A stretch of DNA of 64,000 nucleotides, taken from positions 48,600 through 112,599 of the forward strand of contig NZ_LQOL01000034.1 of the NCBI RefSeq assembly GCF_002101555.1, written 5' to 3'. Origin of the DNA: Mycolicibacterium canariasense. Lineage in GTDB: Bacteria > Actinomycetota > Actinomycetes > Mycobacteriales > Mycobacteriaceae. Position 1 is the first letter of the stretch, and each line of letters opens with the position of its first letter. Made by a program: the position numbers and the translations under genes. Shown here in pieces: positions 8,737 to 15,787 of the stretch. The notes under the pieces are model-generated. The model searched no databases. It worked only from the letters and a program-made list of their open reading frames with translations, and was not told the origin of the DNA.

Positions 8737-10200
8737 GTGATCACCGTCCGCGATGTCGCCACGGCGGCGTCACTGCACCTCACGGTGGTGGCCGGTGCGG
8801 CCGGACTGGACCGCGAGGTCGCCTCGGCGCACGTCTCGGAGCTGGTCTCCCCGGGAGACTGGTTGCAGGGCGGTGAGCTGTTGATGACGGTGGGCCTGCT
8901 GCTGCCGATGACCGACGAGGACTGCCGAGCCTACGTGTCCACCTGCGCGACGGCCGGCGTGGCGGCGCTGGCCCTGGGCGTCGGGCACGGCCTGCCGTAC
9001 CGGGAGTGTCCGGAGCCGTTGCGCGCGGCGGCCGAGCAGGCCGGCATCACCATGCTGGTGGTGCCCGACCGAACCCCGTTCATCGCCGTGACCAAGTGGG
9101 TGTTCGAGACGATCGCCCGGCAGGAGCGGCGCGGCTTACAACAGGCCATGGAGAACAATCGCCGGCTCACTGCAGTGGCCACCAGTTCCGCGCCGCTGCC
9201 TGCGCTGCTGTCGGCCTGGGCGGCGACGAGCGCCACCCCGTGCGTGGTGTGTGACGGTGCGGGTGGCCTGGTGGCCGCGAGCCCCGGCACCCCGCCGGAC
9301 ATCGTCGAAAGGGCACGCGCGAGTTGCGGGCAGATGGACGGCCGCAGCTGGGCGGTGGTGGACGGGTTCGAGGTGCACGCCATCGGCGCCCGGGTACCGC
9401 TGGCCTATGTCGCGCTGGGGGCCGATATGGACGCCGCCACCCGGGCGTCGTCGACGGTGCTGGTCTCGCTCATCGCCGTGGACCGCGAGCGGCGCGAACT
9501 CTCCGACGAGCCCGAGCGCCGCCGGCGCGAGCAGGTGTTCGGGCAGCTGCTGCGGGCCGGCATGAAACGCGAACGCGCCCAACAACTGGCGGCCGGGGTG
9601 GGGCTGTCTGGCGAACACTGCCACGTCGCCGTGGTCGATGGCGCGGGCGAGGAGCTGGCCTTCCGGTTGCGGTCCACCCTCGACGGTGCACTGGTCCGGG
9701 TGAACGGCCCGACGGTCGAGATCGCGCACTGGGATCTGGGTGCCCTGACCGAGACCCTGGCCACCCACGCCGGTGGGCTGCCCACCGGCGTCGGCGCGGC
9801 GACCAGTCCGGAGACGCTCGGGGTGTCGGCCGCGCAGGCCCGGTCACTGGTGCCGGTCAGCCGGCGGCTGGGCCGCATCGTCACCGCGGGTGAGGGTGAG
9901 ACGGTGTCGCTGCTGTTGTCGCTGGGGGAACCCGAGACGGTGCGCGGATTCGGTGACGCGGTGCTCGCACCGCTGGACCAACTCGAACCGGGGGAGCGGG
10001 TGGAGCTGTTGCGCACCCTTGACCAGTGGCTGCGGGTCAACGGGGCGTGGGATCCCGCCGCGGCCCGGTTGTCGGTGCACCGCAACACCGTTCGCAATCG
10101 CATCGAACGGATCGCCCAGCTGACGGGGCGACGCTTGGACGACGGCGACGACCGCATGGAGCTGTGGCTGGCGCTGAAGGCCCGCACCGCGCTGCCGTGA
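8737..10200 (+). CDS. PucR family transcriptional regulator
   Basis: 487 residues from GTG 8737. The N-terminus is a PucR/purine-catabolism sensory domain (VRDVATAASLHLTVVAG, then VSELVSPGDWLQGGELLMT), and the C-terminus is the HTH_30 DNA-binding domain (WDPAAARLSVHRNTVRNRIERIAQLTGR). This is the classical architecture of regulators for purine, allantoin and GABA catabolism. It is divergent from the permease-ureohydrolase operon across 120 bases, and an amidase gene follows 13 bases after its stop. It therefore most likely regulates both sides. The start is chosen because the conserved domain begins at the second residue and no ATG is in frame nearby. Confidence 0.87.
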   Translation: MITVRDVATAASLHLTVVAGAAGLDREVASAHVSELVSPGDWLQGGELLMTVGLLLPMTDEDCRAYVSTCATAGVAALALGVGHGLPYRECPEPLRAAAEQAGITMLVVPDRTPFIAVTKWVFETIARQERRGLQQAMENNRRLTAVATSSAPLPALLSAWAATSATPCVVCDGAGGLVAASPGTPPDIVERARASCGQMDGRSWAVVDGFEVHAIGARVPLAYVALGADMDAATRASSTVLVSLIAVDRERRELSDEPERRRREQVFGQLLRAGMKRERAQQLAAGVGLSGEHCHVAVVDGAGEELAFRLRSTLDGALVRVNGPTVEIAHWDLGALTETLATHAGGLPTGVGAATSPETLGVSAAQARSLVPVSRRLGRIVTAGEGETVSLLLSLGEPETVRGFGDAVLAPLDQLEPGERVELLRTLDQWLRVNGAWDPAAARLSVHRNTVRNRIERIAQLTGRRLDDGDDRMELWLALKARTALP

Positions 10201-10201
10201 C

Positions 10202-10207
10202 TACACT
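10202..10207 (+). promoter_or_regulatory. -10 hexamer of a leaderless promoter (amidase gene)
   Basis: TACACT, followed by exactly six bases and then the ATG at 10214. This is the mycobacterial leaderless arrangement in which the start codon is the first transcribed triplet. It gives the amidase gene its own promoter despite its closeness to the regulator gene. Confidence 0.65.
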
Positions 10208-10213
10208 GCGCTG

Positions 10214-11011
10214 ATGACCCGGATCGCATGTTGTCAGATCGCGCCCGTGTTCGGTGACTTGACGGCCAACACCGCCCTGGTCGTCGAGCAGATCCGCGCC
10301 GCGGTCACGGCCGGTGCCGATGTCGTGGTGCTGCCCGAACTGGTGACCTCCGGCTACATGTTCGCCGACGCCGACGAGGCTCGCGCGCTCGCGCAGCCGG
10401 CCACCGCGGACACGTTCGCCGAGTGGATCGCCGCGGCCGGTGACGCCGTCGTCGTCGGCGGCTTCCCGGAGAGCGGCCAGGACGGGCTGCTCTACAACAG
10501 TGCGGTGCTGCTCGACGGATCCGGTGTGCTGGCCTTCTACCGCAAATCGCATCTGTGGGACCGGGAGAAGTTGATCTTCACTCCCGGCGCGGCGGTGCCG
10601 GAGGTGGTTGCCACCCGGCACGGCGCCATCGCGGTGATGGTGTGCTATGACCTGGAATTCCCGGAACTGACCCGGCCGGTGGCGCTGGCCGGGGCCGAAC
10701 TCATTGCCGCACCGGTCAATTGGCCACTGTTTCCCCGCCCCGACGGCGAACACTCCGGCGAGGTGATCAACGCGATGGCCACCGCCAGGGCCAGCAAGGT
10801 GGCCGTCGCCTGCTGTGACCGGGCGGGGGTGGAACGCGGGCAGGCGTGGACGGAGGGCAGTGCGGTGGTGTCCCCCGACGGGTGGGTGCTCTCGGCCGTG
10901 GGCTCCGGCGTGGGCATGGCGATCGCCGATGTCGACCTGAGCGTCACCCACAACAAGGCGCTCACCGAGTACGTGGATCTGTTCGGTGATCGGCGTCCCG
11001 AGTTGTACTGA
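10214..11011 (+). CDS. Carbon-nitrogen hydrolase (nitrilase superfamily amidase)
   Basis: 265 residues, usual length for branch omega-amidase/N-carbamoyl hydrolase relatives. The catalytic triad is clear: E42 (LPELVTSGY), K111 (YRKSHLWDREK) and C144 (MVCYDLEFPE). The enzyme should cleave a C-N bond of an amide. Next to a ureohydrolase, an NCS1 permease, PucR regulators and an ALDH, an attractive role is conversion of 4-guanidinobutyramide to guanidinobutyrate, which the ureohydrolase would then split to GABA and urea; this is a pathway inference. It has its own -10 box and appears leaderless. A convergent glycosyltransferase gene ends five bases downstream. Confidence 0.9.
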   Translation: MTRIACCQIAPVFGDLTANTALVVEQIRAAVTAGADVVVLPELVTSGYMFADADEARALAQPATADTFAEWIAAAGDAVVVGGFPESGQDGLLYNSAVLLDGSGVLAFYRKSHLWDREKLIFTPGAAVPEVVATRHGAIAVMVCYDLEFPELTRPVALAGAELIAAPVNWPLFPRPDGEHSGEVINAMATARASKVAVACCDRAGVERGQAWTEGSAVVSPDGWVLSAVGSGVGMAIADVDLSVTHNKALTEYVDLFGDRRPELY

Positions 11012-11015
11012 CCTG

Positions 11016-12539
11016 TCAGCGCGTGGATTTCACCAGTTGTGCGAAGTTGAACTGCCAGCGCTCCACGATGTGGAAGCCCATCCGCTCGGGCACCTGGTAG
11101 GCAGGCGCCCGGCTCAGCCGCGGTCCCGGGTCCAGTGCGGCGCCGCTCTGCCGGTCCGGGACGGCGCGATCGCGTTGGGATACCGTCCACAGTACGGTGC
11201 ATGCGCGAACCCGGTCGGCCACCCCCCAGATGCCCAGATGCGCGTCCCACAACCGATTCCGGTCCGCGGCACGCATCCCGCGGCCGGGATCGATCAGCTT
11301 GGCGTAGGCCGCCGGTCGGGCCGCGGTCAGCGGACGGATCGGGCCAGGCATCCAGTTGGTGGTGTTGTCCACGATCAGGCAATCACCGGGTGCGGCGTGC
11401 GCGGTGATGACGTCGGCGACCTGGCTGAAATCCATGCCGCCCTTGGCGTACGGTCCGCGCTGGACGATCAGGAAATTCGGTGTCGCGGCGACGGCGAGGA
11501 CGGCCAGCACCGCGGTGGCGCGCTCCCGCGTCCGTACGATGCCCACGATGCTCACCCCGAGCAGCAAGGCCATTGCCGGGGCGGTGTACGTGAGATAGCG
11601 CGGATAGTAGATCGGTTCGGCCACAAACGAATACGCCAGCAGCACCGCGGTGGGCAGCACCACCCAGGCCAGGCTGAGCCGAAGCAGCGTGCGCGCCCCG
11701 GGCTCGGTCGGCCGTAGCCGCCGGATGAACAACGGCAGCAGCAGGATCATCCCGGCGCACACCGCGAACGCCAGGCTGTCGTCGAAGTACTGCTCCTTGA
11801 GAATCTCGCCGACGGTATGTGCCGACGGCGGTGAGATCCACCGCACCTGGGCTATCTGGGTGCGGCAGAACAACACCAACGGCGCGACGGCGAGTACCGC
11901 GACGCCGGCGGCGCCGGCCCACGCCGCGGTGCGCCGGCGGTCACGCAGTGTCGCGACGAATACTCCGTGCGGCAACACCAGCAGCACCAAGAAGACGTTG
12001 AGCACGGCGGCCAGCGCCAAACCGGCGCCGTAGGCCACCCACAGGCGGGGCCGGCGCGTCGACGCGACCAACAGCACCGTCAGCCACACCGCGACGGCGG
12101 CCGTCAGCGCGTACGAGCGTGTCTCGATGCCGGCCCACGTGACCCTGGGCAAAATCGCGAACACCACACCCGCGGTGACCGCGGCCGAGCGGCCGACGAA
12201 CCGCTTGCCCAGCGTCACCACTCCGGCCGCGGCGAGGCCGACGGCCAGGCAACTGGAGAATCGGGACCAGAACTCGGTGGCCGGGAACACCGCGAACCAG
12301 CCGTGCATCAGCAGGTAGTACGCGCCGTGCACGGCGTCGATGTTGCCCAGCAGGCGAGCGAGCTCCGGGATGGTGCGCGTGCTCGCGGAGATGGTGGCCG
12401 CCTCGTCGAACCAGAACGAGGGCCTGGCGGCACCGGCCGCGCTCACGGCGATCGCGAAGACCGCCACCAGCACCCCGTCCAGGCGGCCCGAACGCAGCAG
12501 CGCAGTCGATTCTCGCCGCGTGAGCAGGGACAATTCCAC
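11016..12539 (-). CDS. GT-C membrane glycosyltransferase (mannosyltransferase-like)
   Basis: A 507-residue protein with roughly ten hydrophobic helices and an N-terminal FWFDEA motif (D45-E46) in the first extracytoplasmic loop, the acidic catalytic signature of polyprenyl-phosphate-sugar dependent GT-C enzymes. The last ~110 residues are a soluble extracytoplasmic domain. It is divergent from the universal stress protein gene, the same arrangement as Rv1635c/Rv1636 in M. tuberculosis. Rv1635c is the mannosyltransferase that starts mannose capping of lipoarabinomannan. The synteny suggests a related polyprenyl-phosphomannose transferase, but 507 versus 556 residues and the genus-wide abundance of this family leave the acceptor open. 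Start is GTG 12539; no clear ribosome site or -10 box. Confidence 0.8.
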   Translation of the reverse strand: MELSLLTRRESTALLRSGRLDGVLVAVFAIAVSAAGAARPSFWFDEAATISASTRTIPELARLLGNIDAVHGAYYLLMHGWFAVFPATEFWSRFSSCLAVGLAAAGVVTLGKRFVGRSAAVTAGVVFAILPRVTWAGIETRSYALTAAVAVWLTVLLVASTRRPRLWVAYGAGLALAAVLNVFLVLLVLPHGVFVATLRDRRRTAAWAGAAGVAVLAVAPLVLFCRTQIAQVRWISPPSAHTVGEILKEQYFDDSLAFAVCAGMILLLPLFIRRLRPTEPGARTLLRLSLAWVVLPTAVLLAYSFVAEPIYYPRYLTYTAPAMALLLGVSIVGIVRTRERATAVLAVLAVAATPNFLIVQRGPYAKGGMDFSQVADVITAHAAPGDCLIVDNTTNWMPGPIRPLTAARPAAYAKLIDPGRGMRAADRNRLWDAHLGIWGVADRVRACTVLWTVSQRDRAVPDRQSGAALDPGPRLSRAPAYQVPERMGFHIVERWQFNFAQLVKSTR

Positions 12540-12971
12540 CTGGTCGACCCCCGTTCAGGTTGTGGGCGCAACCGTAATGCCCCCGCCGGTACCGGTCCAG
12601 TCGACGCCAGCGTGAGGTCAGTGGGGCTGGGGCGCAGGACCTTCCGGGCGTGCTGCCGATCGGCTTGGCCGCCCGCGTCGGTCCCGTCTCCAAACACCGG
12701 CGCGGCGAACGATATTGAGTGTCGATGTGATGGCCGCACAACGGGTGTCGACGGTTTGACCTCGGTCACGTCCGCGGCCCGTTACGGGCATGTCCTGCGT
12801 CACCAAAATGCCTGATCCGGGGGACGAGCCGATACCATCGGTACCCGAATGACGTCGCCGGGCGTGACCGGCGCGCCGGGTGTCGCCAATCGCGCCCCCG
12901 GTCGTCGAGCAAAGGGTTACTGTCTCGGGTGGCGTAGCTATGGAGAAGGTTCTGAGACTGGGAGGGCATGA
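12540..12971. other. 432-base intergenic region, glycosyltransferase / USP
   Basis: No convincing protein or structured RNA is visible. It must hold divergent promoters. Near the USP gene a plausible -10 (TAGCTA, about 12935) is followed by a strong GGGAGGG ribosome site five bases before the ATG. A short palindrome, CCGAT-ACC-ATCGG, lies near 12830. The rest I cannot interpret. Confidence 0.4.
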
Positions 12972-13415
12972 ATGAGCGCCTATCGGACCGTGGTCGTCGG
13001 TACGGACGGATCGGATTCGTCACTGCGTGCCGTGGAGCGTGCAGGGGAGATCGCGGCCAATGCCGGGGCAAAGCTGATCGTCGCGACGGCATATTTCCCG
13101 CAGAGTGAAGATCATCACGCCGCCGACGTCCTGAAGGACGAGGGCTACAAGATGACCGGCAACGCCCCCATCTACGCCATCCTCAAGGAGGCCAGCGACC
13201 GGGCCAAGGTCGCCGGAGCCACCGACATCGAGGAAAAGGCCATCGTCGGAGCGCCCGTCGACGCGCTGGTCGACCTGGCGAACGACTCCGGGGCCGACCT
13301 GCTGGTGGTCGGCAACGTCGGGCTGTCCACCATCGCCGGCCGGCTGCTGGGATCGGTGCCGGCCAACGTGGCGCGCCGCTCCAAGATCGACGTCCTCATC
13401 GTGCACACGTCCTGA
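12972..13415 (+). CDS. Universal stress protein, Rv1636 (TB15.3) type
   Basis: A 147-residue single-domain UspA fold. The N-terminus has the nucleotide-loop VVVGTDGSDSSLRAVERA. The C-terminus has the G-2X-G-9X-G-S motif (GNVGLSTIAGRLLGS) that binds ATP and, in the mycobacterial Rv1636 group, cAMP. The protein probably buffers cAMP or senses energy state in the cytosol; this window also encodes an adenylate cyclase. The ATG at 12972 has a GGGAGGG Shine-Dalgarno five bases upstream. It is a single-gene unit closed by a strong intrinsic terminator at 13436. The large upstream gap leaves room for complex regulation. Confidence 0.93.
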   Translation: MSAYRTVVVGTDGSDSSLRAVERAGEIAANAGAKLIVATAYFPQSEDHHAADVLKDEGYKMTGNAPIYAILKEASDRAKVAGATDIEEKAIVGAPVDALVDLANDSGADLLVVGNVGLSTIAGRLLGSVPANVARRSKIDVLIVHTS

Positions 13416-13435
13416 CACCGCCTCGATAAGCCAAC

Positions 13436-13465
13436 GAAAGGCCCGGCGCTCGCGCCGGGCCTTTC
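13436..13465 (+). terminator. Strong hairpin terminator after the USP gene
   Basis: A perfect 13-bp stem (GAAAGGCCCGGCG / CGCCGGGCCTTTC) closed by a CTCG tetraloop, 20 bases after the USP stop. The 3' arm ends in CTTTC; only a short T-rich stretch follows, as usual in mycobacteria. Confidence 0.85.
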
Positions 13466-13665
13466 GCGGTGTTCCGGCCGGAACCGGGGAACCGGCGAAA
13501 GGTCGGCCGAGACACCGGATCTGGTCTGCGGCCCAGCGGGCTCGCGGGGAGCTTGCGGCCGGGCGCCCTTGGACTTGCCGGCCTGAAATGTCCGACCCCT
13601 TCTGCAGAATTCGGCTACAGACAGCCGCACGTGGTGTCACACTCGGCCATGAGGGAGGTCGAGCC

Positions 13666-14964
13666 ATGACCGCAACACTGCGCCATACCGGTATCGCACC
13701 CCGCCGCAACGGCGCACCGCCGCCCGAGGTGCCGTTGGCCGATATCGACCTCGGCTCGCTCGAGTTCTGGGAGTGGGACGACGACCACCGCGACGGCGCC
13801 TTCGCCACCCTGCGCCGGGAGTCGCCGATCACCTTCTTCTCGGTGCCCGAATTCGCCGGCTTCCCATCCGGCGCCGGACACTGGGCGTTCACCACCTACG
13901 AGGACGTGCGGCACGCCAGCCGCCATCCGGAGATCTTCAGTTCCAGCCCGACGAGCACGTCGTTGTCCGATGTGCCGGCCGAGATCGCCGAATTCTTCGG
14001 GTCGATGATCACCCTCGACGATCCGCGACACCTGCGGTTGCGGGGCATCGTCAACCGCGCGTTCACCCCCAAGGTGGTGGCCCGCATCGAGGACAGCGTG
14101 CGTGAGCGGGCGCGGCGCCTGGTCGCGCAGATGATGGATCGCCACCCGGACGGTGAAGCGGACTTCGTGGCCGAAGTGGCCGGGCAGCTTCCCCTGCAGA
14201 TCATCTGCGACCTGATGGGCATCCCCGAACAGGACGAGGCTGACGTCTTCCATTGGACCACCGTGCTACTCGGCGCCGGGGACGACGAGGTCTCGGGCGA
14301 CTACGACGAAATCGTCAAGGTATCAACGGATTTGGCAATGTACGGGATGGAACTGGCCGAGCAGCGGCGGGCGCGACCAGAAGAGGATCTGACCACCAAC
14401 CTGGTGCAGGCCGAGGTCGACGGGGAACGGCTCAGCTCCGCCGAGATCGCCTCGTTCTTCATCCTGCTGTCGGCGGCCGGCAACGAGACCACCCGCAATG
14501 CGATCAGTCACGGCATGGTCGCGCTGACCCGCTATCCGGAACAGCGCGAAATCTGGTGGGGCGACTTCGACGCCGTCGCCCCGACCGCGGTCGAAGAGAT
14601 CGTCCGGTGGGCATCGCCACTGATCTTCATGCGGCGCAACCTGACCGAGGACATCGAGATGCGCGGCATCTCCATGAAGGCCGGCGACAAGGTCTCGATG
14701 TGGTACGCCTCGGCCAACCGCGACGAGACGAAGTTCGCCGACCCGTACCGGTTCGACGTCACCAGGAACCCGAACCCGCAGATCGGCTACGGTGCCGGCG
14801 GCGCGCACTTCTGCCTGGGTGCGAACTTGGCCCGCCGCGAGATCCGGGTGCTCTTCGACGAACTGCGAGCACAGGTGCCCGAGATCGTGGCCATCGCCGA
14901 GCCGGCCATTCTGCGGTCGGCGTTCATTCACGGCATCAAACGGTTGCCCGTCGCTTGGACATAA
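13666..14964 (+). CDS. Cytochrome P450
   Basis: A 432-residue soluble P450. Visible motifs: the I-helix oxygen-binding segment LSAAGNETTRNAISH (~residue 268), the K-helix ExxR (EEIVRW), and the heme loop GYGAGGAHFCLGANLARRE with the axial Cys near residue 380. The usual Phe of the heme loop is Tyr here. The sequence resembles the mycobacterial lipid/steroid-oxidising CYP124/CYP125-like group, but I cannot assign a CYP number. ATG 13666 follows a GGGAGG ribosome site; the frame is open upstream. No ferredoxin gene is adjacent. It is inserted between the USP and MBL genes, which are neighbours in M. tuberculosis. Confidence 0.93.
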   Translation: MTATLRHTGIAPRRNGAPPPEVPLADIDLGSLEFWEWDDDHRDGAFATLRRESPITFFSVPEFAGFPSGAGHWAFTTYEDVRHASRHPEIFSSSPTSTSLSDVPAEIAEFFGSMITLDDPRHLRLRGIVNRAFTPKVVARIEDSVRERARRLVAQMMDRHPDGEADFVAEVAGQLPLQIICDLMGIPEQDEADVFHWTTVLLGAGDDEVSGDYDEIVKVSTDLAMYGMELAEQRRARPEEDLTTNLVQAEVDGERLSSAEIASFFILLSAAGNETTRNAISHGMVALTRYPEQREIWWGDFDAVAPTAVEEIVRWASPLIFMRRNLTEDIEMRGISMKAGDKVSMWYASANRDETKFADPYRFDVTRNPNPQIGYGAGGAHFCLGANLARREIRVLFDELRAQVPEIVAIAEPAILRSAFIHGIKRLPVAWT

Positions 14965-14995
14965 CCCGGCTGAACATGACCGGGGGGCAGGGCTG

Positions 14996-15682
14996 CTACC
15001 AGCCGCGCTGCTTCCACTCCGCCAGGTGCGGGCGTTCGGCGCCCAGGGTGGTGTCGTCGCCGTGGCCGGGATAGACCACGGTCGAGTCGGGGTAGCGGTC
15101 GAACACCTTGGTGCTGACATCGCCGAGCAGTCGTTCGAAGTCGCCGTCCTTCCAGGTCTTGCCCACCCCGCCGGGGAACAGGCAATCCCCGGTGAAGAGG
15201 TGGGTCACCTCACCGTCGGCGCCGCGCAGCGCCAGCGCGACCGAACCCTCGGTGTGGCCTTGCAGGTGGATGACGTCGAAGGTGAGCTTCCCGATGGGGA
15301 CGGTGTCGCCGTCGGACAGGATCCGGTACGGGCGCACCGGTAGTGGTTCGGCGTCCAGCGGATGCGCGGCGGTCGGCGCCCCGGTGGCCTCGGCCACGGC
15401 TTGCAGCGCCTGCCAGTGGTCGGGATGCTGGTGGGTGGTCACAATGAGAGAGATGTCGGGAGCGTGGGTCCTGATCAGCTCGATGAGCCGGTCGGCGTCG
15501 TTGGCCGCGTCGATGAGCAGGGTTTTCCCGGTCTCGGAACAGGTGATCAGGTAGGCGTTGTTGTCCATCGGGCCGACCGAGGCCTTGATGATCGTGGCCG
15601 CGGGCAGGGTGCGCCGGGCGGCGGTGCCGGGGTCGAGGTGGCCGGTGTAGTCGTCACTGACGAGGTTGTGTGGACTGTTCAC
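14996..15682 (-). CDS. MBL-fold metallo-hydrolase (glyoxalase II-like), Rv1637c type
   Basis: A 228-residue metallo-beta-lactamase fold protein. The metal-site motif HxHxDH is present (THQHPDHW, ~residue 83), followed by the downstream ligands in GHTEGSV, TGDCLF and PGHGDDT, so a complete dinuclear metal site is expected. Members of this branch hydrolyse thioesters such as S-lactoyl-thiols. The GTG at 15682 lies six bases after a TAGCGT hexamer, which supports a leaderless start there. It is divergent from uvrA, as in M. tuberculosis. Confidence 0.9.
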   Translation of the reverse strand: MNSPHNLVSDDYTGHLDPGTAARRTLPAATIIKASVGPMDNNAYLITCSETGKTLLIDAANDADRLIELIRTHAPDISLIVTTHQHPDHWQALQAVAEATGAPTAAHPLDAEPLPVRPYRILSDGDTVPIGKLTFDVIHLQGHTEGSVALALRGADGEVTHLFTGDCLFPGGVGKTWKDGDFERLLGDVSTKVFDRYPDSTVVYPGHGDDTTLGAERPHLAEWKQRGW

Positions 15683-15688
15683 AGTGCC

Positions 15689-15694
15689 ACGCTA
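15689..15694 (-). promoter_or_regulatory. -10 hexamer of a leaderless promoter (MBL gene)
   Basis: Read on the minus strand, TAGCGT is followed by exactly six bases and the GTG start at 15682. It is back-to-back with the uvrA promoter. Confidence 0.6.
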
Positions 15695-15732
15695 TCCGGC
15701 CCGACCGCGGCCGGCTCCAGCTTGGCTGGGTC

Positions 15733-15755
15733 TTGTCGGGGGGTACACCTAGCAT
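15733..15755 (+). promoter_or_regulatory. RecA-NDp (PafBC-type) DNA-damage promoter of uvrA
   Basis: TTGTCGGGG-N8-TAGCAT matches the mycobacterial LexA-independent DNA-damage promoter consensus TTGTCRGTG-N8-TANNNT, with one mismatch in the first block. Transcription would begin near 15762, giving a ~26-base leader that carries an AGGAGG ribosome site (15775-15780). No LexA (SOS) palindrome is visible. Confidence 0.8.
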
Positions 15756-15787
15756 GGCTGTGAATTCTGTCCTCAGGAGGAAAATCG

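Noticed and set aside
15683..15787. LexA SOS box for uvrA
   Set aside because: No TCGAAC-N4-GTTCGA palindrome is present; the RecA-NDp type element explains damage control better.
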